Position numbers and translations under genes: made by a program | Shown: in pieces, positions 1 through 9,800 of the stretch | Layout: each line of letters starts with the position of its first letter | How positions within the stretch are numbered: the stretch's first letter is position 1 | Notes under the pieces: model-generated | Database searches by the model: none | What the model was told of the DNA's origin: nothing | What the model saw: only the letters and a program-made list of their open reading frames with translations | NCBI GenBank assembly: GCA_000969725.1 | Contig: JXSR01S041247.1 | DNA length: 20,438 nucleotides | DNA from: Ophiothrix spiculata | Taxonomy: Eukaryota; Echinodermata; Ophiuroidea; Amphilepidida; Ophiotrichidae | Reading direction: 5' to 3' (one strand)

Positions 1-392
1 GGTTCAAAAAGGCTGTTGATTATAAATATTTTTCAAGTGAACATTCCTTAGGAGTGTTAGAGTCGGCCAAAAGCATACTATTAAATGAATTAACATCAAT
101 CACTGATATATTTCTTACAATGAAACTTTTTTGTCATTTCCCCACTTTAATAGAAAATGCTCACTCTGTTCACAAATCTTAAAATACTTGATGATTTACA
201 AGTCATAAAGTATATTTTACAGACATAAATTATAGTCATCTACTGTATATCCCACTAAAAACACCACTTACCCCTTCCCACCCTAGGGGAACGATTTTTG
301 TGTCTTATATGAGCTTCTCTGTGGTAGTTAATTAATATTATTAATGTTTCAGAGCACAAATGCTTTGAAATTACTTCTTTTTCAAGTATTTC

Positions 393-613
393 CCAGTATT
401 TCCCGGTATTTCCCACTTTAGCTTGGTGGTATTTACCGCCCCGGGAAATACTGGCCAACCTTGGATTTTGGAAATGCTAAAAAGCTTTTAACTTGGAAAC
501 GAATAGTCAGAATGAAGCGAAATTTTCAGTATAATATTTAGAGTGTACTCTTCTTTTTAATTAGCTAGAAAAGAGGTGAGTTTTTTGTCACATCAAAATC
601 ATAAATTGCTCCT
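393..613. repeat. Partial TTAA-flanked MITE copy with hairpin
   Basis: The part from about 465 to 613 is clearly similar to the right half of the element at 1730-2099: shared blocks include AAAACGAATAG-like and TTAGCTAGAAAAGAGGTGAG, and both end in a GCAATT-type terminus followed by TTAA (614-617 here). At 393-406 and 441-454 lies a 14-bp perfect inverted repeat, CCAGTATTTCCCGG / CCGGGAAATACTGG. It sits where the other copy has its own, different palindrome. The left terminus was not found, so this copy is truncated or diverged. Confidence 0.6.
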
Positions 614-1729
614 TTAAGACCATCAATTGATTGGTATCGCTAATCTAGACTAATTATTCGTCTGCGATTTCTGTAATTGTTTCAAATCATTTTTGTAAAA
701 AAACAAGGCTTATTTGGTGACTATAGTCTATGTCATAGAGCTTGAAACTTCTACTCTAGACTATTATAGGGCTTACATAAAACATATATTATTTTTAAAT
801 GACCCCAGGGTCAAGCACAGACATAAGTACAAAAGGTCAAAAAACCTAAATGCGAAATGCAGGGTTTTTTTTATTTATTGTTTCAAGAGGTGCTAATTAA
901 GGCAAATTTTGATTGAAAATCCGCATGGGTGATGATTTTTTCAGTAAGAAACCTGTCCGGTTTCAAGTTTTTGTTGAAAAGAAAACACTTCTTTAGTAAA
1001 AATTTGCAATTTTCCCCGTTCTTTTTATCAAATTGGCTATTTTGATTTTCATTTTATGAAATATCAAATAAAAAATTGAAATGCGCAAATATGTGACGCC
1101 AAAACGAAATGCGGCGCACAGGAAACAAACTTGTTTTTTGTTTAAATTGCCTAATGAAAAATGTAGGCCTAAACTAGACCCGACTCGTGTCCCTCTCAGG
1201 AGGGACATGCAATGGTGTATTGAACCTGGCCATGTACGGGTTTTCCATTTTACATGATTGAAATACAGAAAAATGTGGCGACTCAACAATTTCTTTTCTA
1301 TACCAAAATGATCTTTGGTGCCGCATTTACATTATAGTACATTTAGTTTGAAGAGAAAATGGTTCAAAAATGTGTAATTTACACATAAAAACTTACCATT
1401 ATGAAATACCATCTAGGCTTGGAGCTAACCAACACGAACATGTACTTTCGTATGTCCCATAATGCATCTTGAAAGCACCGAAAGTCGTCTGTAAAGGTTC
1501 CGGCATTTTGCAGTATGAATCAATCGGTATTTCAACAACTGCACACGCGCTTCATTGTGGAAGCGAACAACAAGAAGTGAGGGGAGCCAATTTTGGCGAA
1601 TGGTGGATTTAGTCTATTTATCAAGTTGCATTACACTAAATTATTTCACGAATTCTGTTAGTGCTTTAGTTGCGTGTTAAAAAATCACCAATTTTTATAC
1701 ATGCTCAATTTAGTAGTGTGCGTCTTTAA

Positions 1730-2099
1730 AGGGGCAATTCATGATCCACTTTTCATCCTCAAGGTCACCTCAATCAAAATTGAGTTTTTTTAGCTAGAAC
1801 AAATCCTTGACTGGTATATATTACGATCCCCAAACCATTCACTCAAATGTGCTTGCATTTTTGAGAAAAGTGAGAAAATGTGTCATTTTCTAATTACTGT
1901 CGGGGCCCCGACAGTAATCCGACAGTAATTACAGCACAGTAGCCTATGGAGATTTCAAAAATGCTGAAAAGCTCATAACTTGAAAACGAATAGCTGGAAT
2001 CAACTGAAATTTTCAGCATGCATTTATGTTGCAGGCTTCTTTTAAATTAGCTAGAAAAGAGGTGAGGTTATTGTCACATCAGAATCTTGAATTGCACCC
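1730..2099. mobile_element. piggyBac-like MITE, 370 bp, TTAA on both sides
   Basis: TTAA occurs at 1726-1729 and 2100-2103. The ends are imperfect inverted repeats: AGGGGCAATTCATGAT on the left and GGGTGCAATTCAAGAT on the right when reverse-complemented. Weaker inverted similarity continues inward (TTAGCTAG, GCATTTTTGA). TTAA duplication is the signature of the piggyBac superfamily. There is no coding capacity, so it would depend on a transposase elsewhere. A 26-bp perfect palindrome (1893-1918) lies in the middle. Confidence 0.7.
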
Positions 2100-3799
2100 T
2101 TAAGTACACCCAATATTCCGCCCAAACTTGATGTCTTGTCATGTCTCGATAATCGATGCATCGACAATACCGGATCGGGTAGTCTGAATTTTCAAGCATC
2201 CTGCACGAAGAAAATTCTTCAAATTCCAGTGAAAATCAAGTGTAAAATAATTGTACAGAATATGTAACATCATCTATAGAACACAAGGAAAACGTGAGTA
2301 CCATTTTAAACCCAGTGCAAGAAAGGAAATAATAAGCTTATTTTGATTCCCGTCTGTAGGACAGTCAATGGACTTTGCTGTGACCGTATCCATTATACGA
2401 TCGGTCACATTTTGGGACTAGGCCTAAACCAATACCACTTGCACTTGAAGTAACAAGCCTTAACACAAACAAAGGATAAAACAGGAGATAAAGAATTCGA
2501 GTAAGTCAATGTTTCCTTTGGCCCGTCAAAGGGGCAAAACAGTGTCGAATCAACCAGACGCACCAACCAATCCTGTTTAAGTTGGATCCTATGAAGTGAA
2601 TCCAAAACCAAGAGATGCTTCCAATTTTAAGCCATTTTCATTCAATGATTTCTCTGTTACACACCAATGGTAATCCTTAAAGAACACAGACACAGTTTGC
2701 GTGTTAAATAAATGCACACATTGTCTTTGCTTCAAGTAAGATTATGTGATTTGCCAAGCAATCGGGCCTGTTCAGAACAAGGTACAGTAACTTTGCTCCA
2801 TAAGCTACAACATGCTAGCATCGCTTCTCCAATTTAATTCCTTTGATGACACCTAACATGAAAGCAGGTTTAAGGTTTAAACATAATTAAAATGGATTGT
2901 TTTTAAACAAAAGATAAGTATAACTTTTAAAAATATATATTTTTAATAAAAAGTTTAATGGGTTTTGTTTTACATGTATTTTAATTTACCACTTTTTAGC
3001 CGGGTAAATTATGATCGCGGTAATTTACAATAAAACCGGTAAATGACCAATTTACATAAACTAAGTACTATTCCTAACATGTGAATTATCCCTTCCTATT
3101 GTCATGAATTATTCGTTCATCGAAACAACATTGACTGAATGTGTTACATGTATATACGTGTTTTAAGTTGCAGGGCTGCATTTATGTCAGTAGATGGATG
3201 ATTACTTTCTCATCAAAATGTTTTGGCTGAATCCTAATATAATGGGCCAAATTTCACAGAGGAGACGCTTTTCTTGGCTTTCTTGTCTGTATTTTCATGA
3301 ATGTGAACTTTAAAAGTAAATTATAGGCCACAAAAATTGTATTACGGTAGTTCAATTTTTGCATTTCTGGGGATGTGAATAAAAAAAGAAATATGTAAAT
3401 GCAACCCCCCTAAGTAACGCATTTGAAAATAATATCAGTCCTATACAATGTACAAGTCTGTCATAGTGACAGATCCTGGCAACTTCAGTTCAGATGTTTT
3501 AGTCAAAACTTTCAGCAACCCAGTACATAAAAAGTTGCAAAATCAACAAGAAACCAGTAAAAATTGGCCTAACCTTTCACCCTAGAAGAAATGACCAGAG
3601 GAGAGCTAGGGTCAACAGTCCTTTTTTATCAAAAGAGTGAGTCAATGCTTGACTCATGTGATTCTGTTCAGTATTCACAACAGTATCATTTTTTGTAGAT
3701 GTTAGTGTTATGTATATTGTATAGTTAATTCTGTGTAAATCTAGATACCAATGTATATACAGTCTGATTTTTTGTCACTGTTTATTTGTTTTCTTTCAG

Positions 3800-3853
3800 C
3801 CTTGATCTATTACGTGATCCTGTTTCTACCAAATGTGACCACCAGTTTTGTAG
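3800..3853 (+). CDS. BRCA1: BRCA1 RING exon, equivalent of human exon 3 (54 bp)
   Basis: The acceptor is TTTTCTTTCAG and the donor is TAG|GTAAGT. The exon starts with the third base of a Cys codon and encodes L-D-L-L-R-D-P-V-S-T-K-C-D-H-Q-F-C, ending with two bases of the next codon. It supplies the zinc ligands equivalent to human C39, H41 and C44. The length of 54 bp and both phases match human BRCA1 exon 3. D-P-V-S-T-K-C-D-H is close to the vertebrate sequence, which separates BRCA1 from generic RING proteins. Confidence 0.93.
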
Positions 3854-6800
3854 GTAAGTTAACAGAGAGAAAATGGATGGGGCTACTTTGGTACTCACCT
3901 GTTACTAGATATCATCTAAAAACATGTTTTTTGTTCTCTGTTTCATTTGAGTTTCATCAATTAACAATTGAAAATTGGGCCAAATAAATAAATTGTTTGG
4001 TTGTCCTCCACAACTTTTTCTGAGGTGGAGCAGGCAGACAGAAACATTTTTTGTGGGGGCTTGTGGCAATCTTTTTGTTTGCATCCCTACAGAATTATAA
4101 AGTTGACTATAAATTGTTATAGCAGGCCAAAGGGGATTGTGCTTAACTCCAGTTGAAAACTGGAACCATCCCACATACATATTAAAGCCAAGGGTGTAAA
4201 GTTACAATATTGAATATTATTTAAAAACATCTTCTGAGTTGTAAAGTTGCATCTCTGCATGTTTTTTTGAAAATGGTTGGCCACAAGTGTTCCTGCTGAG
4301 GCCGTATGGTGCACCATTGGCGCAAGAACCCTGAAAATTGGCGCAACAGGTTTCTTAAAATGTGATAGAAACATGTTTTTTTAACCCATTTTCAGCCCCA
4401 GTTTGTGACCTTGGGAATTATGAGGCTTTTCTTTATCCGCAAGTAAACATAAACCCAGTAACATTAAACCAATTTAGCTCTAAACTGCTTTTAAGGATGA
4501 TTTAGGATACTCTTTTTTTCCAGTGGAGGTCACGTCTTGTTCTATGTACACACCCACCAGTTTATGTACTGGTTTTTGACTGAAATGCGTGTGTGGAGGA
4601 GAAGACTTATAGTTGCGTTGAACTACAAGATGCAAATTTTAACCAAGATTTGTCTTTTTTTTTGTAAATTTATTTAGGCACATTTTTTAGCTATCCCACC
4701 TGAACAATACCCTATGCTTTAAAAAAGCATGAGGTACAGTTGTTAAAAACTGTTCCATACCATGTGACATACATTGTCATGCAATCAGATGTCAAGATCT
4801 ATAGATACGAGAGATATAATGATTATTTTTTCCATTTAATCTTCAGTTATTGCATCCAGTCCTTACTAGCAGCTCGGAAAAAGCCAACTGCGCCATGTCC
4901 GTTATGCAAGAAACCTGTCACTAAACGGTAAGTAAAAACTTGTACATAATATGCAGACCTCACAGAATATTTTAAGCTCAATTCATACTTGATGCAAACG
5001 ACAGGAGCATGTTCAATTGTAAGTTCATGTGCACATTGGACATTCAGAACTTGCAGATATCAAAACATATCACAACCTGTGTTACAGTATTTTTGAGAAT
5101 TAAGATTTTCCGTTCGCAGGGATTTTGGAACACGATGCTTGTTGTTGCCCTGGTTTGCGTGAAAATCAACTTGTTCACGCACATATTTATGGTCAAATTC
5201 CAGTGCTTTTGAAATGCCAACAATCACGCGTGTTACGCTCAAGATACACAATGCAGTATGCAAGCAAACTGAATAAATAAATTAATAAACCCCTGCTCAT
5301 TCATTGCATTGAAATTGTTATCGGCAGCTTAAAATCATGTAGTGTGAATTAAACTGCAATCATGTGAAAAAGTGAATATCTTTGCAACACTTTAAATGTG
5401 TTTGTGCTCATGAATCTTCAACCATGTTTAATCATTCTTTGTTTACTTTTTCTAAATGAATTCCAGGAGTTTGACCAAGAACGAGCAAATGAATGGGATA
5501 GTGAATGCATTGAGAGGGGTCACAATTGCTATAGAACAGGATACTGGTATACGATGTAAGTACAAACTGTGTCTCGGGTAGACCAAGAATGATGGAATGA
5601 ATGGGATAGTGAATGCATTGAGAGGAGTCGCAATTGCTATAGAACAGTAAACTGATATTCCATGCATATACAAACAATGCATAGGGTTCATTCCTAGGGT
5701 ACGGTATACCAAGAATTAGGTATTCAACACACTCAGTCTTGAACCCACTACAGAGTTATAAATGATAAATAAATCAAATACTGGAACTTACATTTGCAAC
5801 TATGCGACGTTGCGACCATAACCAATGGTCTTCAACAGGCATCTGATTCCTGGGGATGATCACGTGACAGACGGCAGAGTTGTTCATCGCATATCAACAA
5901 CGATGCATCCATTCGTCGACGTATTGATGTAGAGTTGTTGATTTGGGATGAACAACTCTGTAGCGTGTTTGAATACCTTTCAACAACGAATATCTTCCTG
6001 AAAACATATGAATTAAATCCTAAATGTTTTCAATTTAACAGATCTAATTTTCATAAAAATATTTATCAGAATTTGAAGCAAAATGCTAGTTTTTAAATGT
6101 TTGTTGCCTTGTCGTTTTCAACTGTTCCCAAACGCCAGTCCTTGCACTAACTCAAGTTACCTAGCACGATGAACAGTGCACCGACTTATGTGTACTGTGT
6201 AAACACACCTCACATGCCTTATTTGAATATCAACTGTAGCTTCATCACAAATCAACAACGGCGCGCTCCCGTTTATGAAGATACGGTGAGTTGTTGAATA
6301 AGCGAATGAATGATGTACATGTATCATGCAACAAGACACTCTACTCTTTGTACAGGAGTGTCTTGCTGTGCATGTCATATATGATATGCCTGGCGCCACA
6401 TTCTTGGAAGTGTGTTTATGCAGTATGCATAAGTTAATTGTTCATCATGTTCCTCTCTTAAATCATACTTGCGAACTGTTCCTATTTAAGAGGAACAGTT
6501 CTGTTTTTGGCAAAAGAAAAAGGTAGTTTTTACCAATTCGTTCCTCTTTTTGTAAAATTCACCCTATAGTAAAGTATAGGAAAATGGGAAATGTTCCTCT
6601 TTTTGGACAAAAATTTGCTCATTTGTCCCTCCTTCCAGTTTTCAAATGTTGGCAAGTATGCTCTTTTCATTTTTTCAAGAAACCAGCTGCCAAAGAGCAT
6701 CAAACATGCCCAGACTAGTATTTTGCTTTAGATTTGGTGGAGAAAGATTTGAAAATTTTTATGTTGAATTGGAACCAAATAAAATCAATCAATCAAAACA

Positions 6801-9800
6801 ACAAAAATGTTCTCTATGCATAATCCTGACTAGTATGTTTTTGTTTAGTTGTTGAAAGGTATTTATCAAGTGGTTCATTATGAATGAACTCTGTTAACAG
6901 GATTTTTTTTAAAGACATTGACATTTGATTTCCCATTCACATGACATAACTCATTTTAAACAATGTGTGAGGTTGCATTTAGACAAAAGTCAAACAAAAC
7001 ACTTCAGGAGTAAATAAGGTCCCCACTTTTTGATTTATGAACTCACAAATTCACTATTTTTATTGCAACCAGCTTCAATAGTCTTGATAGAAGATTTATT
7101 CCACCATCATATATCTTTTTTCTCCTGTAGGTACACCACCCAAGGGTCCTCCCAGCTTATCACAGTCAAGTTCACAGTCTGATGGATCTGTATCAAAAGC
7201 ACCTACACCTAAGGACAAAATACAAGCTACAAAACAAAGCAAGGTTGGTAAATCCATAAATGAATACTATGCATATTTCTTTAAATGAGTTATAAACTTA
7301 AAGGATTTTTTTGTAGAGCCAAAGCAACCAGCCAAACATACTTACCAAGTTTGGTCGAAATTTCCTTTACTGCACTTGTGTATTGGCATTTTTCATGTAG
7401 AGCGTAAAAGATGCTTGAAGCGGCCAGAAGCATATATGAATATTCATTGGTCAGATAATCATTGCTATCAATTCTGGTTGAAATCATTTTAGGGAAGTTA
7501 TAGCACTTTTTGTGTGGAGTTAAAATCTCCTGCCGCAACTATATTAACCTTGCAGTTTTAACATGAGGAACAACCAAAAAGTAATAGATGGATATCCATC
7601 CCTTGCAAGTTTGGTTGAAAAACGAACTGTAGATGTAGAATGGTACTGAATAGTCGCAATGACGTTCACTTGTCATTCTCTGCATTTTTCTGCTTTCCAG
7701 TTCGCCCACTCTGCGGTGGAAATACACCAGTGAAAGTGTATAGTTCTCGCTAGCTCAGTCAGTTTATTCTCGGACTGTTCAACATAAGATATCGATCGTT
7801 CCGCGTTCGAGTCCAGCTGGGAGCTGAGTGTGCAAAAACTGTATATTCTGAGGGTGTGAATTGCTCAAGGTAGGGTTGCGCCAATATGTAGGCCGCAGTA
7901 AGCCCTGTGGCCCAAGGGGGTCCAGGTAATGATTTAACCCAATGATTAGAATTACTCTGTAATTTTAAAGTGTGCTGAGGCCATGTGGAATTACAAGTCA
8001 GAGGGACCGCGTAGTGCACTATAAATCACCTGCAATTTATTTATTTTAAAGAAATGGTCTAAATAAAGGAGTCTGATCATACCACAACAGGCACCATAGT
8101 TGTCTAATCTCAATGAATGTTCTCTCATCACTTACATTTGTTTATATTTCACTTTTCTGATCACATAGTTTAATCTTGAATCTTTATATATAACTTCCAG
8201 GGCAAGACAAGGGGAAGCAATGTCCGCCGTACCTTACCAAGACAATCAGCACAGCAGATCCAGGTCTACGTTGATAGTGACCAGTCGGATGAGGAGGAGC
8301 AACAAGTAGAACTAGTAACGACAAATGTCAATATCAGGTAAATAGAAAAAAGTACTCAAAGTGAATTTACAAATTTTCAAGCTCTTTTCAGGACCTTGTT
8401 TGTATTGATGCTTTCTGTTATGAAAATGTGGGTCTTTTTTATAAGAAATAAACATATATTGCCCTGCCCAGTTTAGAGTTCAGCATGACTAAAATCTGAC
8501 CTTAAAATGAATTCATACTTTCAAGGCAGTGCGTTGTGTTTCCAATAATTTTTACCGAAAATTCACATTCAAAATGCAAAAGAGATGTCTTTGATTCAAG
8601 TGTCTGATCCCGAGATCCGTGGTCAAAGCCTCTGGCCTGGATTTTTGCTGTACACATTTATCAATTTCTTCTGGTTCTCTCTCACTTTGTAATGATAGCT
8701 AATTTAGGTCCTTTCCATATACATACGTAAAGACAGCACCAGATAATTTGCTTGTTGTCACTACAACAAAAAACTTAAATCATGTTGCAGTGATCAATCA
8801 TCATGGCTGACACAACATTTTATAATCCTATTACTTCTGGTGAGGTCATCAAGTGCAAAAAGTTACCTTGTACATATACCTCTGATGCATAGAATATGTC
8901 TCTGAAATTCTACCCTAATTCAATTGCAAGATCCGAGGTGTCTTTTGTTAATGGCTTTTAGGGTACTTGAAACAAAACTCTGCTTACCTCTCTTTGTAGT
9001 CCCACAAATAATGAATAGAGGCGTGTGATAACTACAAATCAGTGGCATATGTGTCAACCGACATATGAGACCCAAAGGTAGACTCAACTTTTTTCAACGT
9101 AGCTTTTGAAAACTGACAAGAAAAAAGAGGGTCTACAGGCACACGAGACTACTTTTTTACATTTTCAATTTTTGTGTCGCATTTTTTTAGGAATCTTTGC
9201 TATTAAGTCAATTATGCAACAATTTTTGCAGTGTATCGAACAAATTGGTTCAAATAACTCAAAAATGATGTTGTTCAAAATGAAACAACAAACTTCTCAT
9301 TGACTTCAAATTTTTGACAGTGGTACAAATTCACCCACAAATTTTAATCCCTTCCTACCGACAAATGAAATATTTGGGGGTGCGAACACACCCCCTCTGA
9401 CTACGCCGCTGCTGCAGATGGATTTAATGTGATGAACATTGGCTTTCTTTTCTTATCATTGTTTACAGTTCTTCATTTCCAGCACCAAGCAGAGGGAAAG
9501 CTAAAGACAAGAAGAAACAGCGTAACAGATCAACACGTAAGAATTGCAACAAGGATGATGACACATCAAGAGATGTCAATGGTAACCATGAGGAAGCGTC
9601 AAAGAATGCAAAGAACCTGCTACTTGATGCTCTCCAATCGGAAAGTTTAGGCAGAAAAACAGGTGACTCAAATAATCTTTGCTCAGATGGTGACAATGAA
9701 GGTAACTTGTTGCAGATTCTAGACGAAGGATCTTTGGGTGTATCAAAAGACTGCACTGAAAATGTTACTGATCAACCTGTTCCGGAATGTAGTGATTCTG

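Larger units (their letters stand above)
1..3799. other. Non-coding upstream region, presumed BRCA1 intron
   Basis: No exon that could supply the missing CxxC pair was found. It must end in phase 2 with TG before a GT donor, because the next exon begins with the last base of a Cys codon. I checked every TGGT in the stretch and none follows a Cys-x-x codon series. The content is AT-rich, with two related TTAA-flanked elements (annotated separately), a 20-bp perfect palindrome at 2927-2946, and GGTAAATT/AATTTACC clusters at 2987-3055. The stretch is most simply the intron before the second RING exon, so that intron is at least 3.8 kb. Confidence 0.6.
5556..7130 (+). other. Intron (1,575 bp)
   Basis: Runs from GTAAGT to a TTTTTTCTCCTGTAG acceptor. 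It holds the dead exon copy, a dispersed repeat (5718-6300) and a small inverted-repeat element (6464-6660). From 6661 to 7130 I see only AT-rich sequence without supported features. Confidence 0.8.

Noticed and set aside
2927..2946. 20-bp AT palindrome as a regulatory site
   Set aside because: A pure AT palindrome in AT-rich sequence is likely by chance.
4740..4931. 63-codon frame starting with ATG over the RING exon
   Set aside because: The first 36 codons lie in intron; only the part after the CAG acceptor at 4846 matches BRCA1.
7744..7820. Functional tRNA gene
   Set aside because: Pol III boxes are present, but T-arm and acceptor stems do not pair and a SINE body follows.
7290..8019. 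Minus-strand reading frames of 62-86 codons
   Set aside because: They fall in intron and SINE sequence with no splice context or recognisable protein.
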